From positions 620,001-684,000 of the forward strand of contig JAPYXD010000727.1 in the NCBI GenBank assembly GCA_030998225.1: a stretch of 64,000 nt of DNA, read 5' to 3'. The translations under genes were made by a program, and so were the position numbers. This document shows, one piece after another, positions 26,601 to 34,210 of the stretch. This DNA is from Diplolepis rosae (lineage: Eukaryota; Arthropoda; Insecta; Hymenoptera; Diplolepididae). Below the pieces are notes generated by a model. That model had not been told where the DNA came from and made no database searches. It saw only the letters and a list, made by a program, of their open reading frames with translations. Position 1 is the stretch's first letter. Every line of letters begins with the position of its first letter.

Positions 26601-27739
26601 TCTGCAATCAAAAACCATTCTCCTTTTTTTGGCCACGTTCTTAGTTCTGGAGATAATTTGACGAGTTTGTCTAGAAATGTCTTGCTTTTGTCCAACTGCA
26701 AAAATTTATTTTTTGCATTAGAACATGTTTTTTGGTAAAAAATCACTATTCTGCAAATTTTTGATTGTCTTGTTGGTCATACGACCAAGAAAAAAAAAAA
26801 AAAAAAATTCGTCACACGAGACGTCACAAACTTCAGCTCAATACTTTTGAGAACGAAATTGTGGATTCAATTTCTTATACCTTCTACATATAAGAATTCG
26901 ATATTATTTAATTACTGAAAGATTAGGCTCGAAGCCCTCTAGTTGAGTACAGCATATTGTCACTTATGAAAAATATGACTATTATAAAAATAAATCACTT
27001 TGCATTTAATTTAAAAGTTTTGTGCAAATCTTAAGCGCCTGTGACTCAGGTGATAACATTCCAGGCTTCTGAGCAAGAGATCTGGGGTTCGATCCCTGAG
27101 TCGGTACCAATGGGAATTTTTCCTAGAACCTTTACCAATATTCTGGAAGTTCGAATTCAGCCTTCAACCCAAGGTCACCACAAAAGACCCGAAATAGGAT
27201 AGCTGTCTCCTAGCGAAATTGCCTCATGTCGAGATGCATATAGTTTAAGGACTGCCGGTTGATTTCAAGTATCAAAAAAATAGGGGAGATAACGCAGACG
27301 GTACCGGTCTCACACAACTTTAAACTTCTTGAAGAAGGGATAGGGTAGCATTTTTGACCTTCACGAGAAGGGGAGCGCGTGTGAGAATGAGGAAACATCT
27401 GGAGTTGGGGAGGTACAATGGGTTTAAAGCCTGGAATCTAAGTTGCGAGTGAGTCATGCTGAGACACCTCCCTCTGATGATGTAATGTAATGCAGATCTT
27501 CTATTGCCTGAAAAAAATGACATATAGTGTTAGCGCGTCAGTACACTAAAACTCGTATTTTTTGCAAACTTTATAATTAAAAATTATTTTCTTCTCAGGG
27601 ACTGATGTTAATGCTACAGAACCTGCCCACCCAAAATTGGTCGGATTCAGAAATAGGAATTTTAGTCGCTGAAGCTTACAAATTGAAGTTTACATTTGCG
27701 GATGCTCCCAATCATTTCCAAGGGTTTGATTCCAGGTGA
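8530..27739 (+). CDS. TBC1D22: TBC1 domain family member 22, RabGAP (7 exons)
   Basis: Predicted GTPase-activating protein for Rab GTPases, acting in membrane traffic (TBC1D22 proteins are associated with the Golgi). Exons 8530-8612, 8695-9242, 9371-9501, 9584-9838, 9912-10161, 10287-10510 and 27599-27739 join in phase to 543 residues, close to the usual size of about 500. The N-terminus has the family's FWKK...VPG motif. Residues about 110-135 have the SFQDFQSSVDDAWDSGDDE block. The TBC domain runs from about 238 to 500 with both catalytic fingers: Arg304 in IHIDIPRM and Gln339 in GYVQGMNDL. The C-terminus has the family ending FADAPNH. The last exon lies behind a 17,088-bp intron holding a giant foldback element. 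Family identity is firm. The exon 1/2 junction is the least sure: an acceptor at 8648 would need a 36-nt intron and breaks the frame, so the one at 8694 was taken. Confidence 0.93.
8695..9242 (+). CDS. TBC1D22: TBC1D22 exon 2, disordered Ser-rich linker
   Basis: Begins RPSPKQDARQG after an 82-bp intron. It codes a Ser/Gly/Thr-rich low-complexity run, then the conserved TSFQDFQSSVDDAWDSGDDE block, then a long variable linker. Donor CAAG|GTAATT leaves phase 1. The 5' acceptor is inferred from phase. Confidence 0.75.
9371..9501 (+). CDS. TBC1D22: TBC1D22 exon 3, start of TBC domain
   Basis: Acceptor TTTTTTAG. Codes SKIDKFQSLL...LDELRQLSWSGVPAKLR, with the WxGxP-type entry motif of TBC domains (W238, G240, P242). 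Donor TCT|GTAAGT, phase 0. Confidence 0.92.
9584..9838 (+). CDS. TBC1D22: TBC1D22 exon 4, Arg-finger region
   Basis: Codes 85 residues including DTYRQIHIDIPRMSP (IxxDxxR motif, Arg304) and ends exactly on the Gln of GYVQ (Gln339). Acceptor GTCTTAG, donor CAG|GTATGT. Confidence 0.95.
9912..10161 (+). CDS. TBC1D22: TBC1D22 exon 5
   Basis: Starts GMNDLVTPFFVVFLQE directly after the Gln finger and continues to DGIQDNYIFAQLGIQ and LIQRID. The variable loop AVPKSAWHDLENYDVQ is lineage-specific. Phase 1 at the donor G|GTACAT. Confidence 0.93.
10287..10510 (+). CDS. TBC1D22: TBC1D22 exon 6
   Basis: Codes LHQHLQQHGVDYLQFSFRWM, then NNLLTREIPLHCTIRLWDTY and the segment ending LLLQPDFQ. These are hallmark TBC motifs (FRWMNNLL, RLWDTY). 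Donor CAA|GTAAGT, phase 0. Confidence 0.95.
10969..11342. mobile_element. Short TIR element, about 374 bp
   Basis: Ends CTGCCGTCCCAGGTAAGAAC and GTTCTTGCCTGGGACGGCAG are inverted, and the inversion continues over about 45 bp (AACTCAATTTT...CGAA / TTTCATCGAGAATTGAGTT). The interior is AT-rich and non-coding. It sits in TBC1D22 intron 6. Confidence 0.8.
11640..11900. repeat. Dispersed repeat shared with 57.2 kb
   Basis: Contains TTTTTACGAAAGTGTGTCTG, CATAACTCTCGATAGAATTA and GGAGCCGAAAAAGTAAGGA. The same blocks occur in reverse orientation at about 57205-57430. Family unknown; non-coding here. Confidence 0.7.
11900..12590. repeat. Degenerate tandem repeat, period about 150 bp
   Basis: Four diverged units each carry TGTGAGATACGAAAAAAACG-like text near 12044, 12199, 12354 and 12498, followed by GATCTACAAATTT-like text. 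Spacing is about 145-155 bp. It directly follows the dispersed repeat and may be part of the same mobile family. Confidence 0.6.
12640..12840. repeat. Dispersed repeat, copy 1
   Basis: AAAATCGAGCGCGA..., GAGAATGTGTTCCTTA, GGCTGATAGAGCCTT and ...CAGTATCAAAT recur at 14996-15180 in the same orientation with modest divergence. Family unknown. Confidence 0.7.
12841..14995. other. Intron sequence with GC-richer islands, no gene recognised
   Basis: Within TBC1D22 intron 6. GC-richer patches lie at about 12980-13280, 13660-13900 and 14040-14300, with several open frames of 60-90 codons on either strand. None resembles a known protein or has paired splice signals. They could be old insertions or unannotated non-coding exons. 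Confidence 0.4.
14996..15180. repeat. Dispersed repeat, copy 2
   Basis: Second copy of the segment at 12640-12840 (GAAATCGAGCGCGA, GAGAATATGTTCCTTA, GGCTGATAGAGCCTTTT), lying just before the foldback element. Confidence 0.7.
15461..15469. repeat. Target site duplication, left
   Basis: ACTTTTGAG immediately outside the left end of the foldback element; the identical 9 bases follow the right end. Confidence 0.88.
15640..25270 (+). repeat. 165-bp satellite array, left arm (about 58 copies)
   Basis: Unit landmarks: GAGTTTGCGGAGCGAAACC, AAATTAGGAAAGTTTGAC, GAAGCCATTTCTCGACAAAC, TTATCTCGAGAACTAAGAA, GGTTTTTGAT(T/A)GCAGATAC. Landmark starts 15749, 15915, 16080, 16234, 16399, 16564, 16729 and 16895 give periods of 165-166 bp plus one 154-bp variant. 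Variant classes differ at CCCGGGG / ACACGAAG / GCGCGAAG and in the A-run segment. Open frames across the array are a by-product of a period near a multiple of three and are not genes. Confidence 0.97.
25271..26690 (-). repeat. 165-bp satellite array, right arm, inverted (about 8.5 copies)
   Basis: The same monomer in reverse orientation, from the junction near 25271. The second unit (about 25430-25550) is visibly more diverged than the rest (GGACAGGTTATTAGTTCGCT in place of the usual text). It ends in the shared terminal segment with TTGCTTTTGTCCAACTG. Confidence 0.95.
26843..26851. repeat. Target site duplication, right
   Basis: ACTTTTGAG immediately outside the right end of the foldback element, identical to 15461-15469. 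Confidence 0.88.
27034..27490 (+). repeat. tRNA-derived SINE
   Basis: The head is tRNA-like: GCGCCTGTGACTCAGGTGAT gives a box A-like segment, and GGGGTTCGATCCCTGAG contains a perfect box B, with a T-stem pairing CTGGGG / CCCTGAG. The tRNA-unrelated body runs to about 27490, 110 bp before the last TBC1D22 exon. It is same-sense as the gene. Too long and poorly paired in the acceptor stem to be a working tRNA. Confidence 0.65.
27599..27739 (+). CDS. TBC1D22: TBC1D22 exon 7 (terminal)
   Basis: After acceptor TTCTCAG the frame reads GLMLMLQNLPTQNWSDSEIG, then AYKLKFTFADAPNHF, and stops at 27737-27739. It closes the TBC domain with the family ending. It begins in phase 0, matching exon 6, 17 kb upstream. 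A polyadenylation signal AATAAA is at 27796-27801. Confidence 0.93.
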   Translation, partial: GLMLMLQNLPTQNWSDSEIGILVAEAYKLKFTFADAPNHFQGFDSR

Positions 27740-28576
27740 CCATATTTCTATGTGATTATTTTGACTGTTAAGAGTCTGGTTGTGTTAATAACATTAATAA
27801 ATTACATTGTCTTATTTTCTTAAGTTAAATTTTCATATGTCTATTTTTCTCACATTTGTGTGGTTACCGTGCGCTACTAAATGAAGATCCTTAGTATTTA
27901 AAATATGACAATAATTCAGAATTGAGTGTTAGTTCTCTTAGTTACAGACAGGAATGAAAGGGCACGATAAACGGTTTGATAAGCCCAACAATTATACGGT
28001 TGACAATTAAAAGTAGGTTCACTCATTCGCAAATAAGTTTTAAACTTTATGAAATCAAATATACAATATAAAAGGCAATTGAATTTCACATATTTTATTT
28101 ATTTTAATAAAAGTTGCAGTTTTACAGATTCTCAAATACTTAAGAGAATAAATTCTTTGTGAATCGATAATTTTACGCTTTTGTTCTTTTTACTGCAACT
28201 TGCGCTATTATTCATTATTTTAGAGTAGCCTGCGAAACCTTAAAAATAATCTGACTTGAAGATTGAAATAACTTCTCAATCTTTATTAAACATAGGGGAT
28301 ATTTTTAGAAAAAGAAGAAAAATTAATGTATAGTTCAATAATAAATATGTAAATGATAATGAAAGTTCGACTGACAATTGAGTAAAACACAAGTGTAAGC
28401 ATACAATTTAAGCAAAACAGAGAATTTACCCGAAAATTGATAAACGAATCACTAACGTACACACAGTCTTGTTTATAGCTTATCATTTTACAAATTCACA
28501 TACATACAGAAATTTAATACAGTGGTATAATTTACATACATATAATTCTAAACTATACTAATACTACACATACATA
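27740..28576. other. 3' flank of TBC1D22, no gene
   Basis: Holds the likely TBC1D22 3' UTR end, then AT-rich DNA. Nothing else recognised. Confidence 0.5.
27796..27801 (+). terminator. Polyadenylation signal of TBC1D22
   Basis: AATAAA 57 bp after the stop codon, in T/A-rich sequence. It is the first canonical signal downstream. Confidence 0.55.
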
Positions 28577-29881
28577 CAAGGTCTGTCGCAAAAGTTTCCA
28601 GACAAGCCAAAAATAGCCAATACTAATGGTGACATCTGCTAGATCTTTTGGGCATTTAATCTCACAACCATCGTGGAATAAAAAAAACGTTGAAATTGTG
28701 CGTTAATTCATAAAAAAAGAGCCGAAATCTTCGTTGCGTTACATATAAATGGAATTGAATATGTCCAAAGATTCAATTCATCGCATTTTGACTCAGCATT
28801 TGGTACTGACAAAGGTTTGTATGCGGTTAATTCCACACAGATTGATTAATGAGCAAAAATTTCTTCGAATTCAACATTGCAAGGACATGATTAAAGAAGA
28901 CGAAAAGGACCCAAACTACCGAAAATCCATCTTAACTGGTAACGAGACGTGGTGTTTTTAATATAATCCCGAAACCAAGCACCAAAGTGCTAAATGGAAG
29001 CATCCAGATGAGCCAAATCCGAAAAAACCGCACTTGAAGAAATCAAAAGTGAAGACAATGTTGATTTGTTTTTACGATTAGAAGAGAATTGTGCACAGAA
29101 AGTTTATTCCAAAGGGCCAAACGGCGAATGCTGAGTTTTATCTTGGTGTTATAAAGCGTTTACTGGCGCGTATTCGTCGTGAGGCCTGAATATCATAAAA
29201 AAGGAAGTTGGCGCTTGCACGATAATGCACCAGCTCATTGATCAACGTTAATAACGGATTTTTTTTACCAAAAATGAAATTTTGACTATCAAAAATTCCC
29301 TGTATTCACCTGATTTGGCACCGTCTGATTTCCATTTGTTCGGAAAGTTACATTTATCCATGAAAGGAAAGCGTTATGCAGACATTAAAGACATTCAAAG
29401 GTCGACGACCGCCATCCTGAACATAATTTCTACTGATGAAATAAAAATGTATTTTAACCTTCATAGTATAATACAATCCTCAAAAAACTACCGTTACGTA
29501 CATATGGGGTGAGGCTAATCCCATCCAACTTTGATTGTCTATGCCTTTTGTTCTAATTGGTCAATTTAATTGGTTTTCTTTTAAATGAAGGGAAATTTTA
29601 TCAGGAAAACGGTGATCACTGTTAAATCACGGTTTTTTTTGGATTATGAAGTTCTTTGTTGAAGTTTGAAGACACCTCTGAAATTTTTTGTGAAGGAACA
29701 AAAGGCCATGGGGTTAGCGTAACCCCAATTGTACGATGAGCGTTCATTCGCTTTTCGACCGTGCAAAGCAGTGTATTGAGTCCGATAGGGACTATTTTGA
29801 ATAAAATAAATCAACTTTGCCAAAAACATTGTTAGTTTTCTTGATTTGTAGCTTGTCTAGGAATTTTTGCAACAGACCTTG
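28577..29881 (+). mobile_element. Decayed Tc1/mariner-class element, 1.3 kb
   Basis: Ends CAAGGTCTGTCGCAAAAGTT and (inverted) AATTTTTGCAACAGACCTTG are flanked by TA at 28575-28576 and 29882-29883. The plus strand codes pieces of a transposase: SIHRILTQHL, ILTGNETWCF, YNPETKHQSAKWKHP, KVKTMLICFYD, RLHDNAPAH and SPDLAPSDFHLFGKL. The catalytic region is thus recognisable (first acidic block NETW, DNAPAH, DLAPSDF), but stops and frameshifts break it many times. It is a dead copy in the intergenic region. Confidence 0.9.
28750..29505 (+). pseudogene. Broken transposase of the 28.6-kb element
   Basis: Frame 1 gives residues from MSKDSIHRIL to GNETWCF, stopped at 28959; later pieces lie in other frames up to DLAPSDFHLFGKLHLSMKGK near 29310-29370. 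At least four stops or shifts are seen. A former DDE/D transposase of the Tc1/mariner class. Confidence 0.85.
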
Positions 29882-29883
29882 TA

Positions 29884-30364
29884 TATCTAAATATTTAAAA
29901 CATCGATGACTTCACGTTGAAACTGGAAAGGGCCTAAGGGGGTAAGCATGTAAAAGTTGCCCCCGCACGTATCAAGTTCATATTACCACCATAGATGGGC
30001 ACCCATATGACATAACATTTCTCCAAAGGATAACCTTAAAATTTCATTTTTAGGGGAGTTATGGAGGGGGAAAGTAAAATAAAAAAAGTCTTTTTTCTCG
30101 AAAATGACTGAACCGATGTTGATGATCAAAGAATATGTTGTTGTCGCCCGTAAGACTACATTGAGAAAAAAATTTGAATTTTTTAAAATAAAAAATATGT
30201 GTAAAAAAGATATTTTCAAAACATTTTTTTGAGGTTATGATTCCCTTCATTTATTTTTAAACTGGCAAACATTTTAGCCGAATAAAACCTACCTAAATGA
30301 TATACTATTTATAATCGCACATGCTTGAATTAAATTTCAGAATTGCTTTTGGGTTCGAACCCTA
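29884..30364. other. No recognisable gene
   Basis: Between two mobile elements; AT-rich, with no coding signature. Confidence 0.5.
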
Positions 30365-30912
30365 GCGGACCCGTGTGAGAGAACGGTCATAGAATACTCT
30401 GACCGTTCTCTGACTGTTCTATGACCGTTCTATGACCTCGCATTATTACGGCTAAGAACGGTAAAAAAGACATTAAAAGCTTTGAAATTATGATTCTGTG
30501 GCGAAATTTGGGTTAGAAGGTGAAGCAATAAATACAATTATCTTATTTTTCAGCGATAAAAACTAGGAATACATCATGTACCTGCCATTGAAGGCAGTGC
30601 AGTGGTTCACCATTTGCGGAACGTCTCCACCAATAGTAAACCTTCACGGTGGAAACGTTCCGCCAATTGTGAACCACTGCACTGCCTTCAATGACAGGTA
30701 TTATGTTTTTCTAGTTTTTATCTCTGAAAAATAAGATAATCGTATTTATTGCTTCACCTTCTAATCCAAATTTCGCCACAGAATCATAATTGCAAAGCTT
30801 TTAATGTCTTTTTTACCGATCTTAGCCGTAATAATGCGAGGTCATAGAACGGTCATAGAACAGTCAGAGAACGGTCAGAGTATTCTATGACCGTTCTCTC
30901 ACACGGGTCCGC
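30365..30912. mobile_element. Near-perfect 548-bp palindromic MITE (copy C)
   Basis: Ends GCGGACCCGTGTGAGAGAAC and GTTCTCTCACACGGGTCCGC are exact inverses, flanked by TA on both sides (30363-30364, 30913-30914). The two halves (about 265 bp each) stay inverted almost to the centre near 30635, including the short direct motif GACCGTTCT repeated within each end. This is the best-kept copy of the family at 193, 5691, 38572, 42820 and 43575. Non-coding. Confidence 0.92.
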
Positions 30913-30914
30913 TA

Positions 30915-32129
30915 GGGAACCCTCTAACTCTACCAATATCTACATAACTAAACGCATTCCTAATGCCTAAAGCCTCTCGGCTATTCTCGCTTGCCATATT
31001 CCGAAAGAAATCTCGCTTATAAGCTACTACTACTGAGTTGGAGAGACTTGGATCGAGTCTATGAAGCTAATCGGAAAACGACGGAAGCACTCGAACGACA
31101 TTCTGACATGAATTATACGAAAAACCGACAATGAATGTTTCGATTTTTGCTGCGCGTCGCCAGATTTCTGGCCAGTTCATATTCGTAATCTTAGTGTGCT
31201 TAAGGTCACGAATTTATCTCATGTAAATATGTTATAAAATATCATTTTCGTATTTTATTACTTGTTGAATAAATGTTTCTATTTGTTCATATGTATAAAA
31301 TTTGGCAGTTTTCCCTTAAAACATACATTTCCCGTTGATAAATTATAAAAAAAATGTCCAAATATGACCTATTTCTCGGTAGCCGGAGTTACCCGACACT
31401 ATTTTTCAATAACCTATTTCAGACCTAATTTCAATAGCTTTCCCGGGTAAAAAATACGATTGGTTTAAATTTCTGTGACTTGCGTATCTTAAAATTTAGG
31501 ATTAAAGGTTTCTGAATCTGCAGTTTTATCTAAAAACAATTGCATCGAAACATTGTTGAATTGTGTTCAGGTCTTTTCAATTGTATAAATTTGTTTCAAT
31601 GACGTTGAATCTTAGTTTTATGATTAAGTAACACAGTCCACAAAATTTGAATCAAGATGCATTTCGTGAATTGTTCTTCTCAATTGTGAAATTGCTATTA
31701 AAATCAGTAAAACAAATTTATACGAATGGAAGGAGCGTAAAAACAATTCAACAAATTAATGATTGCATCGGTCTGAAATAAAATTGCCGATTCAAAAAGC
31801 TTACTGATTCAAATGGCCACAACACAATTAAACGAAAATATTCTGAATTTTCAATTTCAAAATACGCAATTCACAGCGATTTTAGCCTATCGTTTTTTGT
31901 TTCGTGGAGTGTTATCTTCTACAATATGTTTATTTCTTATATATTTATTTGCAGGTTATTGGCAGAAGCACTGCCATCAAACTTAACCTTTTATATTAAT
32001 ATTTTGCTCACTATTAGCTGATTTATTGATAAAAAAGCCTTAGTAGCCGGTACTACCCGACTGTCCCCTAAGTCTGTCCACTCAAATAATTCAAAGAATG
32101 GCATTTTCAACGAAATTTTTGACGTCGTA

Positions 32130-32130
<1 letters not shown>
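30915..32130. other. No recognisable gene
   Basis: AT-rich intergenic sequence; no open frame of note or terminal repeats recognised. Confidence 0.5.

Positions 32131-32162
<32 letters not shown>
32131..32162. repeat. (TA)n microsatellite
   Basis: About 16 uninterrupted TA units. Confidence 0.97.
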
Positions 32163-32164
<2 letters not shown>

Positions 32165-32400
32165 ACAAGTCAAAGTATACTACTTTGACTTGTAAAATAT
32201 ACCACTGCTACTTTATTATTTAAATCATCTACTTATATAGTTAATTCAACTACTCGATTTCTTGTAAAAACAATACAAATAATAACATCAACAAAAAAAG
32301 TAGTTGTGACAACTAATAAAGTAGCTGTGGCATATTTTACAAACTTAAGTAGTTGGGTCAACCAACCATTTATTTTAGTGCTCGTGGCTACTCTGTATAA
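32163..32400. repeat. Repeat related to the 33.5-kb element
   Basis: Begins with a hairpin TTTTACAAGTCAAAGTA / TACTTTGACTTGTAAAA, followed by CCACTGCTACTTTATTATTT and GTAGCTGTGGCATATTTTAC, which match 33575-33720. Ends not defined. Confidence 0.55.
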
Positions 32401-32416
32401 AGTTTTATCATCTCTG

Positions 32417-32802
32417 CACGGAGAAAAAAATCGTGTAAATTCAGCATGGGCCGTGTAGATTTAACACGGTCGCCGTTTCAAGGTTCATGCGGAACGGGCT
32501 CCGTGTTAAAACAACACGGAGAACAGGGGTTGCTGTAACACGGAGCTGTTGATTTCGATTTTTTCAATTGATTTTAATTTTTCTGTTTCCATAGGCCCCA
32601 AATTTTAGGTTGACCTCGGTTTGAAATCTACACGAAGTCGCGTAGAATCAATGCAGCTCCGTGTTACGACAACACGGCGGGCCGGCTAGAATCAAAATCT
32701 TCTGCCGTGTTCATTCAAGGAACTTGATTACTGAATGGAAACGATATCGTGTTGATTCAATACAAATTCTATTCAAAGAATTCACACGTTTTTTTCCCCG
32801 TG
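32417..32802. mobile_element. TIR element with CACGGAGAAAAAA end
   Basis: Left end CACGGAGAAAAAAATCGTGT; right end CACACGTTTTTTTCCCCGTG, inverted. The interior repeats AACACGG / CCGTGTT motifs many times. Non-coding, 386 bp. Similar starts occur at 63905 and, more loosely, at 34618. Confidence 0.75.
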
Positions 32803-33532
32803 TGATAATTTTGCTATATTTAATAATTATAATGAAACACATTTTTGTTGTCTGAATATTTTTTTATTCAATTAATCAATAGTATAAAATATTTGACATG
32901 AATTACACTCGTATTGAAACTAAGTATCATTCATACTGCCGTGCAAATAAAAATGGGCGTAACTACAATATTTATGGAAACTATCCAAATATAACACGTT
33001 AACAAGGTTGTCACCAACGAAAATGTCAATCATATAATCGGCATGATTATCAAGTACAGGTTAGTTACAAACTATGTACCTTAAATTAAAATAAAAAATA
33101 TTTTTGTATACCTTAAAACACTTATAATAAACCCTGAAAAACTCTACTTTGATTGTTTTATTAGCAGTGGAGAAGAGAAATTCCTAAAAAAGCCTCACTT
33201 TTCAGCACGTCTCTAGTGTGGGAAAGTAAGTTTAATCACATGGATTCATCATCAATCGTGGAATCGATCATTTCTGCTGTTTCATGCCAAGGCCCCAAAA
33301 TGGTGATTGCGCATGCGCATTTAAAAAACACGTATATTGAATAATATACATTTTTAATTATAAATGCACTTTGGATCAATTTAAATGATTTGGATTGAAA
33401 TGGATTTTCGTCTACAGCGTTAAGCCCCCTCACCTGCAGAAACGCCTTTTTTCATTTGCACGTACATTTTGTATTCTGATAAAAAATTATTGCAAAAAAT
33501 ATTTTCCATATAGCTAATTCCTTGAAAACTTG

Positions 33533-33755
33533 TACTGAAAAAAATGGTTAGTTCATCCAATTATTTCGGTTTGTAAAATATGCCATTACTATTTTATTGA
33601 TTGGCACAGCTACTTTATTTGTTGATGCTACTATTCGCATTGTTATATAAAGAACTTGGATAGGAAATAATAATTTAATGCTAACTAATAATGTAGCAGT
33701 GGCATATTTTACGAGTCGAAGTAGTAGACTTAGCTAACTATTTTGTTCAGGGTGT
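33533..33755. mobile_element. Short TIR element, about 220 bp
   Basis: Left TACTGAAAAAAATGGTTAGT and right ACTATTTTGTTCAGGGTG are imperfect inverses; internal GTAAAATATGCCA / TGGCATATTTTAC also pair. Shares blocks with 32163-32400. Non-coding. Confidence 0.6.
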
Positions 33756-34075
33756 GTTTCAGATGATCTTAATTCAATATTAATAATTTAATCTCATACA
33801 ATCATACGTCAGTTTTAATCATGATAATTTCTGTTAGGATAAACGTCACCATCTAAGTTTAGTACATATTTACAGACATTCTAAGTACATTCATATTCGT
33901 ATGAGCTGTAAATGACTTTATATTTTTTCATCTTAAGAATATAACATTGACAAAAAATAGTAGATAATTATCTGTATTTGATAAATACGTAAACATGTGT
34001 ACTATGATTTATCAATGCAAAGAATGAACTTGAATGTGATTTTTATTTTGACAAAAAATATTTGGATTAATAGAT

Positions 34076-34081
34076 TTTATT
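34076..34081 (-). terminator. Polyadenylation signal of the apolipophorin-type gene
   Basis: AATAAA on the minus strand, 46 bp beyond the stop codon at 34127-34129. Supports 34127-34210 as the true terminal exon. Confidence 0.65.
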
Positions 34082-34126
34082 CTTGTATACTCATCAAAGA
34101 GCCATGAAGTAATCCTCTGAAAAGTG

Positions 34127-34210
34127 TCAATCTTCGTCCATTTCAATTTGATCATAGTCCATGTCTGGAGGTTGTAATGCTGTTAAAGCTTCATCCACAT
34201 CAAAAGTTTC
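34127..34210 (-). CDS. Apolipophorin-type gene terminal exon, acidic tail
   Basis: 27 codons ETFDVDEALTALQPPDMDYD... then a TGA stop. Acceptor TTATAG, phase 0, as the upstream donor at 40657 requires. A poly(A) signal follows within 50 bp. It is 6.4 kb from the preceding exon, so assignment to this gene rests on strand, phase and lack of another owner. Confidence 0.7.
   Translation of the reverse strand, partial: ETFDVDEALTALQPPDMDYDQIEMDED

Larger units (their letters stand above)
15470..26842. mobile_element. Giant foldback element with satellite arms, 11.37 kb
   Basis: The outer ends are inverted: the left ATTGAGCTGAAGTTTGTGAC matches the complement of the right GTCACAAACTTCAGCTCAAT. The inverse match goes on for about 170 bp (CGTATGACCAACAAGACAAT, TTCTAATGC, AGTTGGACAAAAGCAAGAC) and runs into tandem 165-bp repeats in each arm. 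The left arm is about 9.8 kb and the right arm about 1.57 kb, meeting head to head near 25271 with no unique loop. The flanks carry a perfect 9-bp direct repeat ACTTTTGAG (15461-15469 and 26843-26851). No transposase is seen, so it must be moved in trans. The 9-bp duplication and arms built of tandem repeats recall Drosophila FB elements and the MULE group; this link is inference. Confidence 0.9.

Noticed and set aside
15640..26690. CRISPR-like regular repeat
   Set aside because: Units are contiguous 165-bp satellite monomers with no unique spacers, in a eukaryotic intron.
15714..26746. Many open frames of 60-170 codons across the array (LSSRDNL..., FLILVSLRKLKF...)
   Set aside because: They follow the tandem monomer, whose period is near a multiple of three, on both strands. 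No conserved protein or splice context.
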